Assembly (NCBI RefSeq): GCF_029946185.1
Contig: NZ_JAQSEA010000111.1
Coordinates: forward strand, 1 to 49,205
From: Prosthecobacter sp.
GTDB lineage: Bacteria; Verrucomicrobiota; Verrucomicrobiia; Verrucomicrobiales; Verrucomicrobiaceae
Reading direction: 5' to 3'
Length of the DNA: 49,205 nt
The stretch's first letter is position 1. Each line of letters begins with the position of its first letter. Both the position numbers and the translations under genes were made by a program. Of the stretch, positions 42,559-49,205 are shown piece by piece. Below the pieces are notes generated by a model, which worked only from the letters and a program-made list of their open reading frames with translations, searched no databases and was not told the DNA's origin.

Positions 42559-42744
42559 TTAGAGCTTCGCGATGGTCTCGCGCAGGTTCTCTTTGGTTTC
42601 CCCGAGCTTCTGCTGGAGACGTCCCAGAACTTCTTCATCTTTGCCCTCCGCGAAGAGCAGATCGTCATCGGTGAGCTGGGCGTACTTCTGCTTGAGCTTG
42701 CCTTTGATTTCGTTCCAAGAGCCGTTGAATTTGAGCTTGGTCAT
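42559..42744 (-). CDS. CsbD family stress protein
   Basis: The protein has 61 residues, the usual length. The CsbD pattern is clear: FNGSWNEIKGKLKQKYAQLT, DDDLLFAEGKDEEVLGRLQQ and KLGETKENLRETI. CsbD proteins are abundant, probably disordered or helical stress-response proteins (sigma-B controlled in Bacillus); the biochemical role is unknown. It sits in a group of small charged genes that may form a stress-related cluster. Confidence 0.93.
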   Translation of the reverse strand: MTKLKFNGSWNEIKGKLKQKYAQLTDDDLLFAEGKDEEVLGRLQQKLGETKENLRETIAKL

Positions 42745-42801
42745 AAATGTTAGGGGGTGGGTGAGGATGAATGCGGGGCTGCTGTGAGTTTCTGTGGCAG
42801 A

Positions 42802-43023
42802 CTATTTTTCGCCTGCGTTGTTTTTATCGAAGTCGTCGCCTGCATCGTCATCGATGCCCTCGTCACCGGCGGCCTTGTCGATGTCATGCTCCTCATCGCT
42901 TTCCACGCCGTGATCGCGCACCACGATGGGTTTCTCCTCAGGCTCAAGAGGAGGCGTGGTGAGAGGCTCTGTCTCCTCGGGATCTTGCGGGGCTTCTGTT
43001 GCTGCATTGGGGTAAGTATTCAT
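42802..43023 (-). CDS. Small, highly acidic protein
   Basis: The protein has 73 residues from ATG 43023 (MNTYPNAATEAPQDPEETEP). The in-frame upstream extension to 43167 overlaps the hairpin region and looks non-coding. It is rich in Asp and Glu (DEEHDIDKAAGDEGIDDDAG), probably disordered. It is followed by csbD in the same direction. No family recognised; a stress or ion-binding role is speculation. Confidence 0.5.
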   Translation of the reverse strand: MNTYPNAATEAPQDPEETEPLTTPPLEPEEKPIVVRDHGVESDEEHDIDKAAGDEGIDDDAGDDFDKNNAGEK

Positions 43024-43089
43024 CCATGAATCATAGGACCCCGGTGCCCTCTCACAACCCGATCCCGCCCTGCCCAGATGTTCAGGGGA

Positions 43090-43133
43090 TGCCTGATGCA
43101 AATACCCATGCATCAGGACATGGTCATCAGGCA
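43090..43133. promoter_or_regulatory. Alternative hairpins between the acidic gene and kup
   Basis: Two perfect 9-bp pairings compete for the same strand. CCTGATGCA (43092-43100) pairs with TGCATCAGG (43109-43117), while TGCCTGATG (43090-43098) pairs with CATCAGGCA (43125-43133). Direct repeats CATCAGG lie at 43111 and 43125. This could be paired operators or mutually exclusive RNA structures in a kup leader. The gap 43024-43291 holds no gene. Confidence 0.4.
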
Positions 43134-43200
43134 CCGCCGGGCAGCGGTCGAAGGACGCATGCTCCACTGTTCATTCACACACCCAAAACCCAAGACCTGC

Positions 43201-43284
43201 GCCGAACTGTCTCTTGCATCTTCGGCAACACTGGCTAACAGCATTAGTCCCTGATTCAAACAGGGCTTCGGGACTGTCTCGAAG
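43201..43284 (+). promoter_or_regulatory. Three consecutive small hairpins before the kup start
   Basis: GCCGAA (43201-43206) pairs with TTCGGC (43221-43226). CCCTG (43249-43253) pairs with CAGGG (43261-43265). CTTCG (43266-43270) pairs with CGAAG (43280-43284). The last ends 8 bp before the start codon, so it could hide the ribosome-binding region. A structured 5' leader is possible. It does not resemble the c-di-AMP (ydaO) riboswitch as far as I can judge. Confidence 0.35.
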
Positions 43285-43291
43285 ACACCTC

Positions 43292-45178
43292 ATGTCAGAA
43301 CACAAAAACTCAAACAGTTGGACCCTGGCCCTAGTCGCCTTGGGTGTGGTATTCGGGGACATCGGTACCAGTCCGCTCTATGCACTGCGGGAGTGCCTCA
43401 CGCATGCGGGCTACACACCGGGCCGTGACGGAGTGGACATGATCTACGGGCCGATTTCGCTGATGTTTTGGTCGCTCACGCTGATGGTTTCGGTGAAATA
43501 CCTCGGGCTTCTCAGCCAGGCCACAGCGCAGGGAGAGGGCGGCATGTTTGCCCTGCTGTCTTTGCTGCGCTCCAAAAAAGAGGCGCTCAGCCCCAAGGCC
43601 AGTTCCTTTGTGGTGCTCGTGGTGCTCTTTGGTGCGGCGCTGCTGTATGGCGATGGCATGATCACTCCGGCCATTTCGGTGCTCTCGGCCGTGGAAGGCA
43701 TGAAGCAGATCAGCGCGGAAATGCCGCAGCACGTCATCGTCTACATCTCGGTGGCGATCATTTTTGGCCTGTTCATGGTGCAGAAGTACGGCACGGCGAA
43801 GATCGGCGTGGCATTTGGTCCGATCATGATCCTATGGTTCACCGCACTGGCCAGCCTGGGCTTATACCGCTACATCGAGCATCCTGAAGTCATCGTGGCG
43901 CTGTCTCCACATTGGGGCATTTATTACCTGATGCATCATGGCTACCATGGCATCGTCATCATGGGAATGGTGCTGCTGGCCGTCACGGGGTGTGAGGCGC
44001 TGTATGCAGACATCGGCCATTTCGGATCGAAGCCGCTGAAGCGCGCCTGGTTCATCCTCGTCTATCCCGCGCTCATTTTGAACTACCTCGGCCAAGGCGC
44101 GCTGGTCATCAGTGATCCGGCAGCGCTGGAGCACCCGTTTTTCAAACTGGTACCGCAGCCCCTGCTGGTGCCGATGATCATCCTGGCAACGATGGCCACC
44201 ATCATCGCCTCGCAGGCCATGATCACGGGCGTTTACTCACTGACACAGCAGGCGGTACAGCTCGGCTACCTGCCGCGCTTGAAGATCATCCACACCAATC
44301 CCGACGTGCGCGGACAGATCTACATGCCGCAGGTGAACTTCCTCCTGATGGCCGCATGCATCGCGCTGGTGATCGGCTTTGAGACCTCCAGCAATCTCGC
44401 CTCCGCCTACGGTCTCTCGGTTTCGATGGAGATGTTTCTCACCAGCATTTTGTTTTTCTTTGTGGCCCGCCGCATCTGGGGCTGGGCGTTTTGGAAAGCT
44501 TTTCTTCCTGTGCTGGCTTTCACCATCATTGAACTGGGCTACGTCTCCGGCAGCCTGATCAAATTCATGCAGGGTGCGTGGTTCCCGCTGGCCGTCGCGG
44601 CCTGCATCTGGGTGATCATGAAGACATGGACGGATGGACGCTCCATCTTGTACGAAGCCATGCAGCGCGGCCGCCTGCCAGTGGTACATCTGATTGATGA
44701 ACTCAAAAAGGACCGTGTCATTCGCGTGCCGGGCACGGCGGTCTTCATGTCTGCCAGCGCCGACGGCCTGCCGCTGGCGCTGCTGCATCATTTGAAGCAC
44801 AACAAGGCGCTGCACAAGCAGGTGGTGCTGCTGAGTGTGAAGTTCGCGGATGCCCCCTATGTCAGTGAGGAAGCGCGCCACGAGATCAGCGAGTACTACG
44901 AGGAGTTTTACCGCGTCGTCCTGCGCTATGGCTTCTCCGAGCCGCCGGATGTGTTCAATGACCTCTGCGCGGCGATGAGCGAAAAGACCAAGGTGAAACG
45001 CAACGGCATCACCTTCTACCAGAGCCGCGAGGTGCTGCTGACCAATGGGCCCGGCAAGATGGCCGCCTGGCGGAAGAAGCTGTTTGTGATGCTCTCGCGC
45101 CTGTCCCGCCCTGCCACGGGGTACTTTGATCTTCCGCCGCGTCAGGTCATTGAGCTGGGGATTCAGCTGGAGGTGTAG
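43292..45178 (+). CDS. kup: Kup-type potassium uptake protein
   Basis: Proton-coupled K+ symporter of the KUP/HAK/KT family. About 628 residues from ATG 43292 (MSEHKNSNSWTLALVALGVV); an ORF extension to 43214 runs through the hairpins and is not preferred. The hallmark GVVFGDIGTSPLYALRECL opens the first helix. Other family segments are LYGDGMITPAISVLSAVEGM, ADIGHFGSKPLKRAWF, SQAMITGVYSLTQQAVQLGY and PDVRGQIYMPQVNFLLM. About 12 helices are followed by a cytoplasmic C-terminal domain (about 150 residues) including RVPGTAVFMSASADGLPLAL. The frame is intact and it is probably functional. Confidence 0.96.
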   Translation: MSEHKNSNSWTLALVALGVVFGDIGTSPLYALRECLTHAGYTPGRDGVDMIYGPISLMFWSLTLMVSVKYLGLLSQATAQGEGGMFALLSLLRSKKEALSPKASSFVVLVVLFGAALLYGDGMITPAISVLSAVEGMKQISAEMPQHVIVYISVAIIFGLFMVQKYGTAKIGVAFGPIMILWFTALASLGLYRYIEHPEVIVALSPHWGIYYLMHHGYHGIVIMGMVLLAVTGCEALYADIGHFGSKPLKRAWFILVYPALILNYLGQGALVISDPAALEHPFFKLVPQPLLVPMIILATMATIIASQAMITGVYSLTQQAVQLGYLPRLKIIHTNPDVRGQIYMPQVNFLLMAACIALVIGFETSSNLASAYGLSVSMEMFLTSILFFFVARRIWGWAFWKAFLPVLAFTIIELGYVSGSLIKFMQGAWFPLAVAACIWVIMKTWTDGRSILYEAMQRGRLPVVHLIDELKKDRVIRVPGTAVFMSASADGLPLALLHHLKHNKALHKQVVLLSVKFADAPYVSEEARHEISEYYEEFYRVVLRYGFSEPPDVFNDLCAAMSEKTKVKRNGITFYQSREVLLTNGPGKMAAWRKKLFVMLSRLSRPATGYFDLPPRQVIELGIQLEV

Positions 45179-45216
45179 CAGCGCTGGCGTAGATCACCGA
45201 TTCTGCGCCCCGACCT

Positions 45217-46119
45217 ATGACCTTCCTTCGCCACCTCGTCCCCGCGCTTTGCCTGCTGGCGGGTGCCCATGCCTTTGCTCAAACTCCGGCTCCTACGCAC
45301 GCCAATGTGCCCTATGGGAAGCATGCGAATCAGGTGCTGGATTTTTACCAGGCGAAAGCGGAGCAGCCGACGCCGCTGCTGTTTTTCGTCCATGGCGGCG
45401 GCTGGATGAATGGCGACAAGGCGAATCCTGATTTCCTGGCCAAGTGTCTGGAGAACGGCATCTCCGTGGTGTCGATCAACTACCGCTTCATCCCGGATGC
45501 GCAGGCGGAAAAGATCGAACCTCCGGTGAAGGCCTGCCTGGATGATTCAGCGCGGGCGCTGCAGTTTGTGCGCAGCAAGGCAGCCGAATGGCACATCGAC
45601 AAAGACCGCGTGGGCGGCTGTGGCGGGTCGGCGGGTGGGTTCACGGCGCTGTGGCTCGGGTTTCATCCCGACATGGCGAATGCGAAAAGTGCCGATCCGA
45701 TTGCGCGCGAGTCCACACGCCTGCGCTGCGTGCTGGCCTTCGTGCCGCAGACTACGCTGGACCCGAAGCAGATGCAGGCGTGGATTCCGAACAACGAGTA
45801 CGGCAGCCATGCGTTTGGGCTCGGCAGCATGCAGGAGTTTCTGGATAAGCGGGAGAGTTTGCTGCCGTGGATCGAGCAGTTCTCACCGTATGCGCTGGCC
45901 AGTGCGGACGATCCGCCGGTGCTGTTATTTTATGACAGCGCACCGGACCTTGGCAAGCCACCGGCCAAAGACCCGGTGCACTCAGGCAACTTCGGCGCGG
46001 GCATTGCGGAGAAGTTGAAGGCGGTGGGCATTGAGCATGAGATCAACTATAACAATGATTACGGGCACATGAAGTGGCCGGATCTGTTTGGGTTTTTGAA
46101 GGCGAAGCTGGGGAAGTAA
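45217..46119 (+). CDS. Secreted alpha/beta hydrolase (esterase/lipase type)
   Basis: The protein has 300 residues. A signal peptide (FLRHLVPALCLLAGAHAFAQ) is followed by an alpha/beta hydrolase of the hormone-sensitive-lipase / BD-FAE-like group. The oxyanion motif is FFVHGGGWMNGDK (His59-Gly62), the nucleophile elbow GCGGSAGG (Ser138), and the likely catalytic His lies in NDYGHMKW near the C-terminus. ALQFVRSKAAEWHIDKDRVG is the usual segment before the Ser. It probably hydrolyses esters of plant or algal polymers in the periplasm or outside; the substrate is not known. It starts 38 bp after kup but is functionally unrelated to it. Confidence 0.92.
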   Translation: MTFLRHLVPALCLLAGAHAFAQTPAPTHANVPYGKHANQVLDFYQAKAEQPTPLLFFVHGGGWMNGDKANPDFLAKCLENGISVVSINYRFIPDAQAEKIEPPVKACLDDSARALQFVRSKAAEWHIDKDRVGGCGGSAGGFTALWLGFHPDMANAKSADPIARESTRLRCVLAFVPQTTLDPKQMQAWIPNNEYGSHAFGLGSMQEFLDKRESLLPWIEQFSPYALASADDPPVLLFYDSAPDLGKPPAKDPVHSGNFGAGIAEKLKAVGIEHEINYNNDYGHMKWPDLFGFLKAKLGK

Positions 46120-46138
46120 GGGGGGAGTCTGCTGGAAA

Positions 46139-46207
46139 GCAGTCCTGAGCTTTAGCTCGACTCTGGGTGCGGCGGCGTTTCCAGAACGAGCTGAAGCTCT
46201 GGACTAC
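46139..46207. repeat. BIME-like pair of REP hairpins between convergent genes
   Basis: Left: GCAG (46139-46142), TCCT, then GAGCTTTAGCTC (46147-46158). Right: GAGCTGAAGCTC (46188-46199), TGGA, then CTAC (46204-46207). The two hairpins are inverted relative to each other with the GTAG-type ends outward. They fill the 89-bp gap between the hydrolase and the SNF2 stop, where they could end transcription in both directions. Confidence 0.7.
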
Positions 46208-46208
46208 T

Positions 46209-49205
46209 TTATTGAATCAGGGCCTCCAAATCCCCTTCGGTCAGGCCTTCCATCATGGGGGCTTGGTCGTTGAGGGCGGCTTCGACTAGTCCGCGTTTTT
46301 GGGCTTGGAGTTTGAGGATGCGTTCTTCGACGGTGCCGCGGATCGCCAGGCGATAGGCGTTCACGACTTTTTGCTGACCGATGCGGTGGGCGCGGTCGAT
46401 GGCTTGGGATTCGACGGCGGGGTTCCACCAAGGATCGGCGAGGATGACGTTGTCGGCGGCGGTGAGGTTCAGGCCGTAGCCGCCGGCTTTGAGACTGATG
46501 AGGAAGATGCGGCAGTTCGGGTCTTTCTGGAAGCGCTCGACCTGCGCGGAGCGGTCTTGGCTGCTGCCGTCGAGGTAGGCGTGGTCGAGTTTTTCGGCCT
46601 TCAGGTGGTCGCGCATGAGGTGCAGGAATTTCACGAACTGGCTGAAGACGAGGAGCTTGCCGCCGGATTCCATGACGGATTCGATCTGCCCCACCAAGGC
46701 GGGCCATTTGCCGGAGAGGTCTTCCTGGCCGAGGCCTTTGAGGGCGTCGGGCTGGACGCCGGTGAGGCGGAGATCGCAACAGACCTGACGCAGGCGCAGC
46801 AGCACGGTGAACATGGTCATCTTGGCCCCATTCTGGCCGGAGCGTTTGCGGGCGGCCTTGATCTCCTCGCGGCCTTCTTCCAGAATCTTGCGGTAGAACT
46901 CGCTCTGCGCGGCGCTGGGGACGCACCACAGCACCTGCTCGATCTTCTCGGGCAGGTCCTTGAGCACCTGGCGTTTGGTGCGGCGGAGGAAATAGGGCAG
47001 CGTGAGTTTCTGCAGGCGCTGGGCGGCGGCGCGGCCTGCGGGGAGATCGAGGCCGGACTGGATGGGGCTTTCGAAGCGCTCTTTGAAGGAAGTCTGGTTC
47101 CCCAAATATCCCGGCAGGGCGAAGTGGAAGATGGACCACAAATCGCGCACGCCGTTTTCCAAAGGGGTGCCGGTGAGGGCGATGCGACCGGCAGAGTTCA
47201 GGCTGCGGAGGGTCTTGGCGGCGTCGGTATCTGGATTTTTGATGAAGCTGGCTTCATCCAGAAGAAGCAAACCAAACCGGATGGTTTGGTAATGTTTAAT
47301 ATCTCTGATGATCAATTGATAAGAGGTCAATATCACGTCAAAAGCGGGGATGGTCGCGAGGGCTTTTTCGCGGCCTGCGCCTTGGATCAAGAGCACCTTC
47401 AGGGTGGGTGCGAAGCGCTCAAACTCGGCCTGCCAGTTGCCGAGGAGGGACTTGGGGCAGACGACCATCACGGGGCCGCATTGGTCGCCTTTCCGCTGTT
47501 TGAGGAAGAGAGCGAGGGCGATGCTCTGGACAGTTTTGCCCAAGCCCATTTCATCGGCCAAGATACCGCCCCGGCCCCGCAGGACGCGGGAGGTCATCCA
47601 GCAAACGCCTTCCATCTGGTAAGGACGGAGCATGCCAGCGAGATCGCCGATTTCGGCGCGAACCTCGGAATCTGTAACGACGATTTCGTTAGCAGCGCCA
47701 GCGGCTTCATCGCCAAAGTAGGCGGCGTGCGCCCCGTGGACGCGGGCCCCTTCGGGGGTGAGTTCCAGCGGGACATCCCGCAGTGATTCCTCCAAATCAT
47801 CCACCGCAGCGATGTCGAGAATATAACGCTTGCCGTTGGCTCCTTTGACGGACCTCTGACCGGAACGGACGAGCCGGAGCACCTCGGCACGTGGCAGGCG
47901 GAAGCCATCGGTGGACTCATAGGCAAACTCCATGCTGAGCCAGTCGCCGCCGCCGCCCATCTGACCGGCGGGTGGGACGAACTTGGTTTTCGGGGCGATG
48001 CGCTGGATGCCACGAGTCGCGGAGCGCCAGCGTTCCCCCTCCGTGATGGTGGCCAGCTCGCGGAGGAGCGGGAGTTCGGAGGCGTAGAAGCGGAGGACGT
48101 TTTCGCTGCCCTGCAGGCGCAGGACCTGGCCTTCGGGCTTGAAACCGAGGGCCTCCAGACGGCGTAAAAGGCGGAATTCTGCTTCTATATTCTGTACGTA
48201 AAAGACAAATCCATTCGATTCAGCCTGAATTGGGAAGATTGAATGCTTACTGTCTGAATGTAGGATTGGCCAGCTGTTTGACATGTAACGGGCGGATAGT
48301 TTCGCATCTACCACCTGAAGAGAGCCGTCGAGCTGGATTTCGAAGGTGCAGGGCACCGGCGCGACGTGGAATTTCTCCAAGCCTGCGCCACGCAGTTCCA
48401 TCTGGAAGCACTCGCCCAAGGCCTCCCCCTGCTCTGCCAACCAGCGCAGGGGCCGGGTGACGGGAGCCTTGCTCAACTCGCTGGCGAGGGTAGTCAGGGC
48501 GGGGCTGTCGGCCAAATGGCGGAACAGCGATGCGGTCTCCTGGCAGATCCACCACGGGCCGAGGACGTGCTTTTGATGAGCACCTTCCAGTTTGAGGCGC
48601 ACGGTTTGGGCATCGACAGACTCGACCAGCAGCGGCAGGCGCACGAGTTCAGGGGCGACGTGGAGCGCCCGCTCCTGGCCGTTCGGCTTGCCGACAAACA
48701 CCCGGGGGTGCTCGGCGAGGGTTGGCAGGAAGGTGTGGAGGCTTTCGCCTCTGAGGGAGATGGGCAGGCTCTGGGGATGCTTGATGCCCTGGCTGGCGAG
48801 CCATGCTGCGAACAGGGAGGACTCACCTTCGCCGCCGGGTTCGTATTTGACGAAGACGCCGAAGGGTTCGCGGATCTGACCTTGGAGGAGTGGTTCGGGG
48901 AGATAGAGGGAGTAGCGGCCTACGATCTTGAGCGGAGTCAAAGTGGGGGAGCTTCTGGGTAATATCGTCCCGGCTTTAGCCGGGACGGCACCTCCAGAGC
49001 CGCCTGAAGGCGGGGCTACAGTACCCGATCCGCCGGAACGCGGTCTGCCTGCACCGCTTTGTTCGCGGACGTGGGCCAAGGCGACGGCGAGGGCGTGCTC
49101 GCACATCATGCCGCTGCGGCGGGCGTGGGGGCAGGTGCAGAGGTTTTCCACATCCGAAGAGGTGCGGATGCGCAGGCCGGTGGTAAATTTCATCTTTCCG
49201 GAGCC
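46209..49205 (-). CDS. SNF2-family helicase with SWIM zinc finger (5' partial)
   Basis: A Swi2/Snf2 ATPase that translocates on DNA. It is open to the window edge; the first in-window ATG (49193) lies just before the SWIM finger, so the true start is probably outside. Counting from it, the SWIM is LCTCPHARRSGMMCEHA (Cys19, Cys21, Cys31, His33). Helicase motifs are DEMGLGKTVQSIAL (about 547), LLLDEASFIKN, IALTGTPLENGVRDLWSIF, LLVFSQFVKFLHLMRDHLK and IDRAHRIGQQKVVNAYRLA (about 938). Between SWIM and the next domain the frame runs through a REP-like hairpin pair encoding a Gly/Pro/Ala linker. Role in chromosome or RNA-polymerase remodelling is not determined. Confidence 0.94.
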   Translation of the reverse strand, partial: GSGKMKFTTGLRIRTSSDVENLCTCPHARRSGMMCEHALAVALAHVREQSGAGRPRSGGSGTVAPPSGGSGGAVPAKAGTILPRSSPTLTPLKIVGRYSLYLPEPLLQGQIREPFGVFVKYEPGGEGESSLFAAWLASQGIKHPQSLPISLRGESLHTFLPTLAEHPRVFVGKPNGQERALHVAPELVRLPLLVESVDAQTVRLKLEGAHQKHVLGPWWICQETASLFRHLADSPALTTLASELSKAPVTRPLRWLAEQGEALGECFQMELRGAGLEKFHVAPVPCTFEIQLDGSLQVVDAKLSARYMSNSWPILHSDSKHSIFPIQAESNGFVFYVQNIEAEFRLLRRLEALGFKPEGQVLRLQGSENVLRFYASELPLLRELATITEGERWRSATRGIQRIAPKTKFVPPAGQMGGGGDWLSMEFAYESTDGFRLPRAEVLRLVRSGQRSVKGANGKRYILDIAAVDDLEESLRDVPLELTPEGARVHGAHAAYFGDEAAGAANEIVVTDSEVRAEIGDLAGMLRPYQMEGVCWMTSRVLRGRGGILADEMGLGKTVQSIALALFLKQRKGDQCGPVMVVCPKSLLGNWQAEFERFAPTLKVLLIQGAGREKALATIPAFDVILTSYQLIIRDIKHYQTIRFGLLLLDEASFIKNPDTDAAKTLRSLNSAGRIALTGTPLENGVRDLWSIFHFALPGYLGNQTSFKERFESPIQSGLDLPAGRAAAQRLQKLTLPYFLRRTKRQVLKDLPEKIEQVLWCVPSAAQSEFYRKILEEGREEIKAARKRSGQNGAKMTMFTVLLRLRQVCCDLRLTGVQPDALKGLGQEDLSGKWPALVGQIESVMESGGKLLVFSQFVKFLHLMRDHLKAEKLDHAYLDGSSQDRSAQVERFQKDPNCRIFLISLKAGGYGLNLTAADNVILADPWWNPAVESQAIDRAHRIGQQKVVNAYRLAIRGTVEERILKLQAQKRGLVEAALNDQAPMMEGLTEGDLEALIQ
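48966..49019. repeat. BIME-like hairpin pair inside the SNF2 coding region
   Basis: Left: CGTCCCGGC-TTTA-GCCGGGACG-type hairpin (48966-48987). Right: CCGCC-TGAA-GGCGG (49000-49013), GG, then CTAC (49016-49019). The layout equals the intergenic pairs at 46139 and 29965. On the minus strand it is translated in frame as residues about 58-77 (TVAPPSGGSGGAVPAKAGTI), joining the SWIM finger to the rest. This appears to be a repeat insertion tolerated as a flexible linker. Confidence 0.7.

Noticed and set aside
43024-43291. c-di-AMP (ydaO-type) riboswitch upstream of kup
   Set aside because: Hairpins are present but I could not find the conserved core of that class.

Overview
The window reads as a chromosomal segment of a GC-rich, Gram-negative member of the Verrucomicrobiota, most likely Verrucomicrobiaceae (Prosthecobacter/Verrucomicrobium-like). 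The reasons are the paired DUF1549/DUF1553 and DUF1501 genes, the DUF5117-type metalloprotease, a glycine-rich autotransporter ending in a C-terminal Phe, and many short palindromic repeats between genes. This placement is inferred from gene families; no marker gene is present. No tRNA, rRNA or CRISPR array was seen.

Layout. 0.4-7.0 kb (minus): a large glycine-rich repeat autotransporter broken by several frame changes and an in-frame amber codon. 7.2-8.8 kb (plus): a membrane-anchored coiled-coil protein and DprA. 8.8-9.6 kb: a HigB/HigA toxin-antitoxin remnant with compensated frameshifts in both genes. 9.7-10.4 kb: a secreted peroxiredoxin-like protein of lower GC. 10.5-11.6 kb (minus): a SAM methyltransferase with a repetitive basic N-terminal tail. 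11.7-17.2 kb (plus): a run of polytopic spermidine-synthase-like protein, unknown protein, Agl23-type membrane glycosyltransferase and ApbE-like protein. 17.2-24.6 kb (minus): a TPR/gluzincin protein, a VWA protein, and the DUF1501 + DUF1549/1553 pair. 24.9-28.8 kb (plus): a zinc metalloprotease and DNA polymerase IV. 29.1 kb: a small lipoprotein. 29.6-30.3 kb: a gene-free repeat cluster. 30.3-36.3 kb (minus): a CzcA-type RND metal efflux operon with small Cys/His-rich partners. 36.4-40.7 kb (minus): a class A PBP whose transpeptidase motifs are all lost, beside an intact class B PBP2. 41-43 kb: small acidic, SnoaL-like and CsbD genes. 43.3-46.1 kb (plus): Kup potassium transporter and a secreted alpha/beta hydrolase. 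46.2 kb to the end (minus): a SWIM/SNF2 helicase open to the window edge.

How the parts fit. The two PBP genes make sense as a split pair: the class A protein supplies glycosyltransferase activity and the neighbouring PBP2 supplies crosslinking. The efflux operon has an inner-membrane pump and an adaptor-like lipoprotein but no outer-membrane channel gene in the window.

The most notable structure outside genes is a family of short hairpins with a flanking GTAG (or CTAC on the other strand), the architecture of REP/BIME elements mobilised by RAYT transposases. Copies lie at about 24.76, 27.65, 29.97-30.04, 30.19, 34.35, 46.14-46.21 and 48.97-49.02 kb. Arm sequences differ between copies but remain self-complementary. 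The last copy lies inside the SNF2 reading frame and is translated as a Gly/Pro/Ala linker. Frame disruptions are concentrated in the first 10 kb, in the autotransporter and HigBA, while the housekeeping genes are intact. That fits decay of accessory genes, although assembly error in G/C runs cannot be excluded from sequence alone.
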